From Deltaproteobacteria bacterium (GTDB taxonomy: Bacteria > Desulfobacterota > DSM-4660 > Desulfatiglandales > Desulfatiglandaceae): a DNA stretch of 23,760 nucleotides. The notes under the pieces are model-generated. The model saw nothing but the letters and a program-made list of their open reading frames with translations, had not been told where the DNA came from and ran no database searches. A program made the translations under genes and the position numbers. How positions within the stretch are numbered: position 1 is the first letter of the stretch; every line of letters begins with the position of its first letter. Location of the stretch: assembly GCA_019307165.1 (NCBI GenBank), contig JAFDKD010000006.1, positions 1-23,760 of the forward strand, written 5' to 3'. This document shows positions 16,321-23,485 of this stretch, one piece after another.

Positions 16321-17094
16321 ATGGCCTATTTCGAGACTCAGAACATCTCCATCAGCTTCGGCGGCCTCAGGGCCCTCAACGGGGTCACCATGGACGTCCG
16401 GCAGGGTGAGGTCTTCTCCATCATCGGGCCCAACGGCGCGGGAAAGACCACGATATTCAACTGCATCAACCGGTACTACAACCTGGATGAAGGCGCCATC
16501 GTCTTCAAGGACAGAGACATTACGAAGGTCGGCTCCCACGTGATCGCCGACGTGGGCATCGCCAGGACGTTCCAGAACATCGAACTGTTCAAGAACACCA
16601 CGGTGCTGGAAAACCTTCTTCTGGGCAGGCACCGCCACCGCAGGACCAACCTGCTGACGGAGGCCCTGTTCACCCGCTCGGCCCGCAGGCAGGAACTGGA
16701 CGCCAGGGAGAAGGCCGAGGAGGTTATCGACTTCCTGGACCTTCAGGCCTATCGCGAGCAACGCGTGGCCGCCCTCCCCTACGGCGTCCAAAAGACCGTT
16801 GAACTGGGCCGGGCCCTGGCCATGGAACCCGAGCTGCTGATGTTGGACGAACCCTCCTCCGGGCTGAACATGGAAGAAATGGAAGACCTGAGCTTCTGGA
16901 TTGCGGACATCAAGGAGGAGCTGGGCATTACCATCCTGATGGTGGAGCACAACATGCGGCTGGTCAAAGAGGTGTCCGACCGGGTTTTGGCCCTCAATTT
17001 CGGGGTGCCCATCACCGTGGGTGAAACCGAAGACGTTTTGAATCACCCTGAAGTCATGAAAGCCTATCTCGGAGAAGAAGGTGCCGCTGCTTGA
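16321..17094 (+). CDS. livG: LIV-type ABC transporter ATPase LivG
   Basis: Encodes a 257-residue ATPase of the importer. Walker A GPNGAGKT is at 36-43, the Q-loop glutamine is Q85 (RTFQN), Walker B ELLMLDEP with catalytic E177, and the switch histidine is H210 (MVEHN). The ABC signature reads LPYGVQKTVELGRAL (152-166) rather than LSGGQ; this variation is usual among LivG proteins. A 91-bp gap separates it from livM. The gap contains a possible long-range stem (ccggag at 16237-16242 with ctccgg at 16272-16277). No clear ribosome site precedes the ATG. It overlaps livF by 14 bp. Confidence 0.95.
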   Translation: MAYFETQNISISFGGLRALNGVTMDVRQGEVFSIIGPNGAGKTTIFNCINRYYNLDEGAIVFKDRDITKVGSHVIADVGIARTFQNIELFKNTTVLENLLLGRHRHRRTNLLTEALFTRSARRQELDAREKAEEVIDFLDLQAYREQRVAALPYGVQKTVELGRALAMEPELLMLDEPSSGLNMEEMEDLSFWIADIKEELGITILMVEHNMRLVKEVSDRVLALNFGVPITVGETEDVLNHPEVMKAYLGEEGAAA

Positions 17095-17848
17095 GATCAG
17101 AAACATAGAGACCTACTACGGTCCCATCATGGCCATCAAGGGGGTCACCCTGGATGTGGAAGAGGCGGATATCGTCACCATCCTGGGGGCCAACGGGGCG
17201 GGAAAGACCACGATCCTGAAGACCATTTCCGGTGTCATGGACCCGGAAAAAGGCACCGTCGAGTTCATGGGAAAGCCCATCGCCGGAATGAACCCCGCAC
17301 ATATCGTACGCATGGGCATCACCCAGGTGCCCGAAGGCAGAGAGGTATTCCACGATTTGACCGTCAAGGAAAATCTCGCCATGGGAGCCTACCCCAGGAA
17401 GGACCGTCGGGCCATCCAGAAGGATTTTGAGACGGTCCACGCCTATTTTCCGGTCCTCAAATCACGGAGCTCCCAGCTGGCGGGCAACATGAGCGGCGGA
17501 GAGCAGCAGATGCTGGTCATCGGCCGCGCCATCATGGCTCGCCCCAAGCTCCTGCTCCTGGATGAGCCCTCCCTGGGGCTGGCGCCCTTTCTGGTAAAAG
17601 AGATTTTCGAGATCATCAAGCGCATCAACCAGGATCAGGGGACCACCCTCCTGCTGGTGGAGCAGAACGCCCTCATGGCCCTCAACCTGGCCCGGATCGG
17701 CTACGTCCTGGAACTGGGCCGGATCGTCATGGACGACACCTGCAAAGAGTTGATGGAGAACGAAGATGTGAAGGAGTTCTACCTGGGCATCAAGGAGGAG
17801 GGTATTCGCGGTACCAAGCGGTGGAAGAGGAAGAAGAAATGGCGGTGA
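17081..17848 (+). CDS. livF: LIV-type ABC transporter ATPase LivF
   Basis: Encodes the second ATPase, 255 residues. Walker A GANGAGKT is at 36-43, the signature MSGGEQQ at 137-143, and Walker B LLLLDEP at 157-163 with E162. The usual switch histidine is a glutamine, Q195 in LLVEQN, as is common in LivF proteins. VPEGREVFHDLTVKENL is also typical. The start codon is GTG, with GGAG 6 bases upstream, inside the end of livG. The C-terminus carries a very basic tail (KRWKRKKKWR) longer than usual; its coding sequence overlaps the next gene by 10 bp. Confidence 0.95.
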   Translation: MPLLEIRNIETYYGPIMAIKGVTLDVEEADIVTILGANGAGKTTILKTISGVMDPEKGTVEFMGKPIAGMNPAHIVRMGITQVPEGREVFHDLTVKENLAMGAYPRKDRRAIQKDFETVHAYFPVLKSRSSQLAGNMSGGEQQMLVIGRAIMARPKLLLLDEPSLGLAPFLVKEIFEIIKRINQDQGTTLLLVEQNALMALNLARIGYVLELGRIVMDDTCKELMENEDVKEFYLGIKEEGIRGTKRWKRKKKWR

Positions 17849-19677
17849 GAAAACGTCAAGCGGCGAAAAAGCCCCTGCCCCCCGGACTGAACACCGTCCC
17901 TCGCGTCTTCTGGCATCGGGTCCATGAATGGGCCGACCAGACGGCCATGCGGGAGAAGGATTTCGGCATCTGGAAGAATATCCCCTGGAAAACCTATGGG
18001 GAAAAGGCCAAGCATACGGCGCTCGGGCTGATCGAGTTGGGGATTGAAAAAGGCGATCGCGTGGCCGTCATCAGTGAAAACAACCCGGAATGGCTTTACA
18101 GTGATATGGGCACAATAGCCATCGGGGGGGTAACCGTGGGGATCTACCCCACCGACTCACCAAACCAGGTGGAATATGTGGTGGGCCACAGCGGCGCGAG
18201 AGTCTACATTGCCGAGGACGAGGAGCAGCTGGACAAGATACTGGAAGTCCGGGAAAACCTTCCTTCTCTGAAAAAAATTGTTGTCATGGACATGGAAGGG
18301 CTTCGGAACTTCAAGGATGACATGGTCATCAGCTTCGATGACCTGCTGGCCCTGGGAAAGGGCCTGGATGAACGGGACCCCGGACTGTTTGAAAAACGGA
18401 TCCGGGAGCCCCGACCTGAAGACCTGGCCATTTTGATCTATACCTCCGGCACCACAGGCCCGCCCAAAGGGGCCATGATCTCTCACAGCAACATCATTAG
18501 CGTCTCAGAAATGCAGGACGAGGTCAATCCGGGGTTCGAAGACGATGAAATCCTGTCCTTCCTCCCACTCTGCCATATAGCACAGCGTTCGGCCTCGGCA
18601 TTCGGCCCCCTTTTCGCGGGTTACAGGATCAACTTTGTAGAGGAGATGGATACGGTCCCGGAAAATATTCGCGAGGTCTCACCTACCGTGTTTTTCGCGG
18701 TGCCCCGCATATGGGAAAAATTTTACTCCAGCCTGGTGCTCACCATGAGGGACTCCACCAGGTTGGAAAAGCTGGCGTTCAAATGGGCTTTGGGCGTCGG
18801 CGGGAAGGTTTCGGATTACACGCTCCAGCTGACCCAGCCCCCACTCTACCTGAAATTCCTGTTCAAGGTGGCCGACTGGACCGTGCTCAGAAACCTCAAG
18901 AAGGTCATCGGCCTGGACAAAGCGCGATACCTGCTCTCGGGCGCCGCCCCGATTTCTCCGGACCTGCTGAAGTTTTATCATTCCCTTGGCCTGGATATGA
19001 GGGAAGTGTACGGGCAGACCGAGAATTGCGGCCCCACGTCCATTCACTTCGACGACGATGTCAAGTTCGGCACCGTGGGAAAACCGCTGCCACGAGCGGA
19101 AATCAAAATTTCCGATGAGGGTGAAATCCTGCTTAAAGGCCCACACATATTTATGGGCTACTATAATGACCCGGAAAAAACCGCCGAGACCGTCATTGAC
19201 GGTTGGCTGCATACCGGGGACGTGGGCCGCTTCGACGAGGACGGGCACCTCATCATCTCCGATCGGATGAAGGACATCATCATCACCTCGGGCGGCAAAA
19301 ATATCACCCCGTCTGAAATCGAGAATCAGCTCAAGTTCAGCCCGTATATCAACGACGCGGTGGTCATCGGCGACGGGCGCAAGTATCTCACGGCCCTGAT
19401 CATGATCGACGATGAAAACGTGATGGAGTACGCCCAGGACAACCGCATCCCCTTCACCACCTATGCCAGCCTGACCAAGGCCGAGGAGATCGTCAAGCTG
19501 ATCCATAATCAGGTAGAGGAGGTCAACAAGAAATTCGCCAGGGTGGAGACGGTCAAGAAATTCCGTCTTATCGACATCCAGCTCACTACGGACGACGAGG
19601 AGATCACGCCTACCATGAAGCTGAAGCGGAAATTCGTCAACGAGAAGTTTAAGGAAGTTATCGACTCGATGTATTAA
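17839..19677 (+). CDS. AMP-forming long-chain acyl-CoA synthetase
   Basis: Encodes a 612-residue ligase that would join a carboxylic acid to coenzyme A through an acyl-adenylate. Motifs are complete: the phosphate-binding loop YTSGTTGPPKG at about 201-211, YGQTEN at about 391-396, GWLHTGDVGRFDEDG with the ribose-binding Asp near 460, and the C-terminal hinge MKDIIITSGGKNITPSEIEN. The catalytic lysine is in PTMKLKRK, at about 594. Overall it resembles FadD15-type long-chain ligases rather than acetyl-CoA synthetases. I chose the ATG at 17839, with GAGG 8 bases upstream; a GTG at 17821 is also in frame. The start overlaps the end of livF by 10 bp, so it is co-translated with the transporter. 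This suggests that the imported compound is a CoA-activatable acid, which is inference. Confidence 0.92.
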   Translation: MAVRKRQAAKKPLPPGLNTVPRVFWHRVHEWADQTAMREKDFGIWKNIPWKTYGEKAKHTALGLIELGIEKGDRVAVISENNPEWLYSDMGTIAIGGVTVGIYPTDSPNQVEYVVGHSGARVYIAEDEEQLDKILEVRENLPSLKKIVVMDMEGLRNFKDDMVISFDDLLALGKGLDERDPGLFEKRIREPRPEDLAILIYTSGTTGPPKGAMISHSNIISVSEMQDEVNPGFEDDEILSFLPLCHIAQRSASAFGPLFAGYRINFVEEMDTVPENIREVSPTVFFAVPRIWEKFYSSLVLTMRDSTRLEKLAFKWALGVGGKVSDYTLQLTQPPLYLKFLFKVADWTVLRNLKKVIGLDKARYLLSGAAPISPDLLKFYHSLGLDMREVYGQTENCGPTSIHFDDDVKFGTVGKPLPRAEIKISDEGEILLKGPHIFMGYYNDPEKTAETVIDGWLHTGDVGRFDEDGHLIISDRMKDIIITSGGKNITPSEIENQLKFSPYINDAVVIGDGRKYLTALIMIDDENVMEYAQDNRIPFTTYASLTKAEEIVKLIHNQVEEVNKKFARVETVKKFRLIDIQLTTDDEEITPTMKLKRKFVNEKFKEVIDSMY

Positions 19678-19682
19678 GAAAA

Positions 19683-19717
19683 GGGCTCAGGGCTCAGGGC
19701 GGAGGGCATGAGGCGGA
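19683..19717. repeat. Heptamer array gggctca
   Basis: Five heptamers follow the acyl-CoA synthetase stop codon within 6 bp: gggctca, gggctca, gggcgga, gggcatg, aggcgga. The rest of the gap to livK (19718-20093) holds a candidate promoter and a palindrome but no supportable gene. Confidence 0.75.
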
Positions 19718-19838
19718 ATAAGCAGACCGTTAAACAACGGACTCCATTCAGTTCCGCCAGGAAATTTCATGATCGCCCGGTTTTTCTTCCTTGTGCCCTG
19801 GGCCATGCGCCCCGCACCTTATGTGCGTGCCTAACATC

Positions 19839-19868
19839 TGGACATTTTTCAGAAGCCTGTACTATAAA
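19839..19868 (+). promoter_or_regulatory. Candidate sigma-70 promoter of livK
   Basis: TGGACA (19839-19844), an 18-bp spacer and TATAAA (19863-19868) match consensus at 5 of 6 positions each. The start codon of livK lies more than 200 bp downstream, so this would give a long leader that includes the palindrome at 20020-20076. A separate promoter would allow the binding protein to be made in excess over the membrane parts. Confidence 0.5.
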
Positions 19869-20019
19869 AATATGGGGCTTGCTACAGTGACTGAAAACCA
19901 GCGCCCTTTCTCCTTTTTCCTGCACCCCCTGGGGCGTTAGGTTTTCATCGATGAATCGAACTCCAGTTGCTTTAAGACAAAGTCGTTATGTTCACCTCCG
20001 TATGCAACTCCATTACGTC

Positions 20020-20076
20020 ATTCCCGCGCAGGCGGGAATCCAGGGTCGCGTTTCGTCTAGATTCCCGCCTGCGCGG
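20020..20076. repeat. dRS3-like palindromic repeat
   Basis: Positions 20020-20039 have the form ATTCCC-N8-GGGAAT, an 8-bp stem with a 4-base loop, the same layout as Neisseria dRS3 elements. In addition ccgcgcaggcgggaatccag (20024-20043) is matched by an inverted copy at 20057-20076 with 19 of 20 positions complementary and a 13-base loop. A related element is found at 23333-23376. The right arm ends 17 bp before the first usable livK start. Confidence 0.85.
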
Positions 20077-20093
20077 CAACATTCATCGGTGTA

Positions 20094-21260
20094 TTGGCAT
20101 TGATCATGGGTCTGGGGCTTTGCTTTGGGGCGATGGCCGAGGTAGGCGTCTCAGACACGGAGATCGTCATCGGGTCCCACCAGGACCTCAGCGGGCCCAT
20201 TGCGGGCTGGGGCATCCAGGTCAAGATGGGCCTGGAAATGCGCGCACGGGAGATCAACGAGGCCGGGGGCATACACGGCAGGAAAATCCGCATGGTCATC
20301 GAGGACAACGCCTATGACCCCAAAAAGGCCATCATGGTGACCAACAAGATGATCAGCCGGGACAAGGTATTTATGTTCATCGGCAACATGGGATCTCCCA
20401 CGGCAGGGGCCACAAAGCCCATCATTTCCCGGAAGAAGATCCCCCAGATGTTTCCCCTGACCGCCGCGTCTCTCTTTTTCGAACCCTACGACCGGTACAG
20501 CTTCGCGGGATTTACGCCCTATTACGACCAGGCCCGCATCATCGTGAAGTACTTTGTGAAGGCGAAGGGGTACAAACGCATCGGTCTCATGTACCAGGAT
20601 GACGAGATGGGCGCCATCATGAAAAAGGGCGTCCTGGACGAACTGGCGGCCCAGGGGCTCAAGATTGCCGGCGCCGAGTCCTACAAGCGCGGCGCCACCG
20701 AATTCAGTTCCCAGATCGCCAAGCTGAGAAAGGTCAACGCCCAGGTCGTGGTCCTGGCCACGATCATCCGGGAGACCGTTGGGGCCCTCAAGGAAGCCAA
20801 AAAAATCGGCTGGGACGTGGACATGTGCGGCATGTCGCCCGCCTTCACCAAGTACGTGCCCCTGCTCTGCATGAAAGCGGGCTTTTCCGCCGACGGGTTC
20901 TACTGCGTTGGCCAGACACCCATGGTATACAAGGACAGCAAACTGAAAACCATACAGGACTGGTGGAAAAGGCACGTGGAATGGTTCGGCAAGGACCCGG
21001 ACCTGCCCACCACGGCCGGGTATGCCGGCGTTCACTATTTCGCCATTGCCGCGGACCGGGCGGGCCGAGACCTGACGCGGGAGAAATTCATTGATGAAAT
21101 GGAAAAATTCGACAACGAGCCGGACAAGATCTTCGGGGGCCCCCCGTACACCTTTACTACCACCAACCACCAGGGCGCCTTTTACGGCAACATGAGCATT
21201 GTCCGGAACAATCGATTCCTGATCATCGAGAAAAACATGTATCACAAGCTGCCCAAGTAG
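20094..21260 (+). CDS. livK: LIV-type ABC transporter substrate-binding protein
   Basis: Encodes the periplasmic ligand-binding protein of the transporter (Peripla_BP_6 type). The mature part begins near EVGVSDTEIVIGSHQDLSGPIAGWG and continues through AREINEAGGIHGRKIRMVIEDNAYDPKKA and YAGVHYFAIAADRAG, all typical. The N-terminus is abnormal. From the TTG at 20094 the protein starts directly in the hydrophobic core (ALIMGLGLCFGAMA) without the positively charged head of a signal peptide, and no ribosome site precedes the TTG or the later ATG at 20106. The frame is open up to 20061, inside the palindrome, with a stop at 20058. The original start was probably lost or shifted; the gene may be poorly exported or use an unusual start. 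The ligand is unknown. Confidence 0.88.
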   Translation: MALIMGLGLCFGAMAEVGVSDTEIVIGSHQDLSGPIAGWGIQVKMGLEMRAREINEAGGIHGRKIRMVIEDNAYDPKKAIMVTNKMISRDKVFMFIGNMGSPTAGATKPIISRKKIPQMFPLTAASLFFEPYDRYSFAGFTPYYDQARIIVKYFVKAKGYKRIGLMYQDDEMGAIMKKGVLDELAAQGLKIAGAESYKRGATEFSSQIAKLRKVNAQVVVLATIIRETVGALKEAKKIGWDVDMCGMSPAFTKYVPLLCMKAGFSADGFYCVGQTPMVYKDSKLKTIQDWWKRHVEWFGKDPDLPTTAGYAGVHYFAIAADRAGRDLTREKFIDEMEKFDNEPDKIFGGPPYTFTTTNHQGAFYGNMSIVRNNRFLIIEKNMYHKLPK

Positions 21261-21321
21261 GAGATTGACGGCCCCGGCGTCCACGGCGGGGCGATGGGCA
21301 AATGGGCACAAGATTATTTGC

Positions 21322-21353
21322 GGGGCTTCCCTCCCGGACGGAGTGGAAGCCCC
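21322..21353 (+). terminator. Hairpin terminator after livK
   Basis: ggggcttccctcc (21322-21334) pairs with ggag-t-ggaagcccc (21340-21353), 13 bp with one bulged T and a 5-base loop, 62 bp past the livK stop. The following bases (tgttcgta) are only weakly T-rich. Confidence 0.55.
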
Positions 21354-21412
21354 TGTTCGTATCGGGAGAAAAACAATGGGGCTTCGGTTTGATCTCATAT
21401 GAAACTTCGTAT

Positions 21413-21455
21413 GGTTCAAGGTTCAGGGTTCAGAGGTTCAGGGTTGCGGGTTGCT
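21413..21455. repeat. Heptamer array ggttcag
   Basis: Six units in near-perfect 7-bp phase: ggttcaa, ggttcag, ggttcaga (one extra base), ggttcag, ggttgcg, ggttgct. It lies between the convergent livK and short-chain dehydrogenase genes. The core resembles the gggttcaa octamers at 13836-13843. Confidence 0.8.
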
Positions 21456-21504
21456 TTGCACTATCCCCCCTTTGTAAACCTTAATTCAGTACGGCCCGCC
21501 TATT

Positions 21505-21520
21505 CGGGGCCCTCGCCCCG
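21505..21520 (-). terminator. Possible terminator of the SDR transcript
   Basis: cggggc (21505-21510) and gccccg (21515-21520) form a 6-bp GC stem with a 4-base loop, 17 bp after the dehydrogenase stop codon. It has no T-run, so termination here is uncertain. Confidence 0.3.
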
Positions 21521-21537
21521 GGATTCCCCGGCCCCGG

Positions 21538-22395
21538 TCATACCTTGAGGTCATGGAGGCCGGTGGTCTCGGCCAGATAGCGGCTAAATTCCTCATCGTT
21601 CTTGCCGGCCCGTGCTTGCAGCCACTCCTCACTCATAAAGCCCCCCCAATATACCGCCTTCGGGTTCTCTGAAAGCACCGCCTCCACGATGATGTCCCCG
21701 ATCAGATCGGGGCCGGGTACGGTGGCATCCACGAAGAGTTTTCCTACTGCCGCACCGGATGCCGCGTACAGGGCTTGATATTCCGGATCGGTGCGTTCCA
21801 TCAGGTTACCCGTCATCTCATTGCCGACCTCATTGAACTCGGTGGCAATAAACCCCGGCCTAATGGCCACCACACGAATCCCGAAAGGACGGACTTCAAC
21901 GCGAAGGGCGTCCGTGATGCCCTCCACCGCATATTTTGTGGACGCATAGACGCCGCTCAAGGGAAACGCGAGTTTCCCGACCACGGAACTCAGGTTGACA
22001 ACGGTCCCCTTTCTCATTTTGCGCATGCCGGGAAGGCACGCCTGGGTGACGCGCATCAGGCTGAACACATTCACCTGGTAAAGCCGTCGGGCCGCATCGA
22101 TGATCACGTCTTCTAATGCGCCCCGGATACTGTACCCCGCATTGTTCACGAGAACTCCCACCGGATCATCCAGTTCTCCGATATATCGGCAGAAGTTTTC
22201 GACATCTTCTGGATCCGCCAGATCCACCTGCCTGGGGATGATCCCTTTCACTTCCCGGGCAAGCTGCTCGAGACGCTCCATTCGCCGCGCCGCAGCAATG
22301 ACTTGAAATCCCTGTTCCGCCAGTTTAGCGGCTGTTGCCCGACCTATGCCGCTGCTTGCCCCTGTCACCAGTGCCACCTGCTTTTCTGCTCCCAT
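21538..22395 (-). CDS. Short-chain dehydrogenase/reductase (SDR)
   Basis: Encodes a 285-residue NAD(P)-dependent oxidoreductase of the classical SDR family. The Rossmann motif TGASSGIG is at 11-18, NNAG at 84-87, and the catalytic Ser at 136/137 (NLSSVVG) with Y150 and K154 (YASTK). ARRMERL after the second strand (37-43) suggests a preference for NADP(H), which is inference. The C-terminal part is about 30 residues longer than the simplest members. AAAGGAGG lies 5-7 bases before the ATG. It is 25 bp downstream of the enoyl-CoA hydratase-family gene and probably co-transcribed, so a hydroxyacyl-CoA or related alcohol is a reasonable substrate, though the sequence does not prove it. Confidence 0.92.
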   Translation of the reverse strand: MGAEKQVALVTGASSGIGRATAAKLAEQGFQVIAAARRMERLEQLAREVKGIIPRQVDLADPEDVENFCRYIGELDDPVGVLVNNAGYSIRGALEDVIIDAARRLYQVNVFSLMRVTQACLPGMRKMRKGTVVNLSSVVGKLAFPLSGVYASTKYAVEGITDALRVEVRPFGIRVVAIRPGFIATEFNEVGNEMTGNLMERTDPEYQALYAASGAAVGKLFVDATVPGPDLIGDIIVEAVLSENPKAVYWGGFMSEEWLQARAGKNDEEFSRYLAETTGLHDLKV

Positions 22396-22420
22396 GATTT
22401 CCTCCTTTATGATTTAGGTC

Positions 22421-23173
22421 TCATGCCTTATCCTTGAAAGAACGCAACCGCGCTTCACTGTCAGGGGTCGCACCCGGGGCCTCTTTCTCCGCCATCTTCA
22501 GTCCCGAGCCGAAGTCCATCTTCATGCCCTTGTTGATCAGGTGCTTCTGCGCTTTGATGGAGTCCCGGCTGTTTTCCAGGATCTTTCCGGCCATTCGGTC
22601 AACGGTCTCCTGCAGCGCTTCCGGTGACGTGACCCTGCCGGCGAGGCCGACTTCCCTCGCCTCTTCTGCGGTCAGCAACTCGCAGGTGAAGACCATCTCC
22701 TTGGCCTTCATGGCGCCGACGATCCGGGGCAGGCGCTGCGATCCGCCCCATATGGGCGTCAGGCCCCATTTAGCGTGGGTGTCGCCGAACCTGGCCTCCT
22801 CGGAGGCCACGATGATGTCGCAGGCGATGGCCAGTTCAAGACCGCCGGTCAGGCAGTATCCGTTAACCGCAGCGATCACCGGCTTGTCCATGGCCTCGAT
22901 GTGGTCGATGACCCTCAAGGCCAGTTTTGTCCGCGCGGCAGCGGAACTTTCAACTTTCGTCTCGTCAATGCCCTTGATATCAACCCCGGCCGAAAACGCG
23001 CGGCCGGCCCCCGTGATCACGACGACCCCTATGGAATCGTCACCGGCGATCTCTTCCAGCGCGTCCCCCAGCTCCCTGAGCATTTGCGGACTGAGGGCGT
23101 TGAGCACCTCTGGCCGGTTCAGGATGATTCTGGCCCTGCCCTCTCTCTTTTCAACGATAATGGTAGAGTACAT
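22421..23173 (-). CDS. Enoyl-CoA hydratase/isomerase family protein
   Basis: Encodes a 250-residue crotonase-fold protein acting on CoA thioesters. The oxyanion-hole region GRAFSAGVDIKGI and the second helix segment GYCLTGGLELAIACDI are clear. The first catalytic glutamate of rat hydratase (E144) is kept as E113. The position of the second (E164) is occupied by H133 in the segment FGDTHAKWGLTPIWGG. True hydration normally needs both, so the protein may catalyse a different crotonase-type reaction. I chose the ATG at 23173, preceded by a G-rich AGGGGGGGAC site; the upstream ATG at 23203 has no ribosome site. It is the first gene of a unit with the SDR gene. Confidence 0.9.
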   Translation of the reverse strand: MYSTIIVEKREGRARIILNRPEVLNALSPQMLRELGDALEEIAGDDSIGVVVITGAGRAFSAGVDIKGIDETKVESSAAARTKLALRVIDHIEAMDKPVIAAVNGYCLTGGLELAIACDIIVASEEARFGDTHAKWGLTPIWGGSQRLPRIVGAMKAKEMVFTCELLTAEEAREVGLAGRVTSPEALQETVDRMAGKILENSRDSIKAQKHLINKGMKMDFGSGLKMAEKEAPGATPDSEARLRSFKDKA

Positions 23174-23263
23174 GACTGTCCCCCCCCTGGCTGCTTTTTT
23201 CATTAACGTATCAGGAACTCTACAATTGACAAAATGTTGCCCAAATCAGTCTTATGCTTCGAC

Positions 23264-23376
23264 AGCCCTTCGACATGCTCAGGACAGGGCTTGATATGAA
23301 CGGAAAAGCAGTCTGTTTCCAACACAAGAACTGTCATTCCCCCTTTTGCCTGGTTCCCCGCCTTCGCGGGGATGAC
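23264..23376. repeat. Two dispersed palindromic repeats
   Basis: First, 23264-23291 carries agccct and agggct arms around cttcgacatgctcagg, resembling a repeat seen scattered in many bacterial genomes. Second, 23333-23376 has gtcat...atgac ends around a ccccgc-cttc-gcgggg hairpin (23356-23371), the same general form as the element beside livK. Both lie in the 312-bp gap between the hydratase-family and acyl-CoA dehydrogenase genes, where no gene is seen. Confidence 0.65.
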
Positions 23377-23405
23377 GGCATGGGACTGGAATACAGACAA
23401 CCCCA

Positions 23406-23477
23406 ATATTCCACCATTCCAGTGTTCCATTATTCCAGTATTTCACTATTCCATCATTCCATTATTCCACTATTCCA
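23406..23477. repeat. Octamer array nnattcca, nine units
   Basis: Nine consecutive octamers share the core attcca: atattcca, ccattcca, gtgttcca, ttattcca, gtatttca, ctattcca, tcattcca, ttattcca, ctattcca. The 8-bp phase is unbroken over 72 bp. It ends 8 bp before the stop codon of the acyl-CoA dehydrogenase. Confidence 0.9.
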
Positions 23478-23485
23478 AATGGAAT

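Noticed and set aside
19988..20317. A 109-codon plus-strand frame across the palindrome
   Set aside because: Its first part is a translation of the repeat (FPRRRES type) and the rest is an out-of-frame reading of livK. It matters only as a possible frameshift partner for livK.
1041..23477. The short arrays as CRISPR
   Set aside because: Units are 6-9 bp with no spacers, no repeats of CRISPR length and no cas genes.
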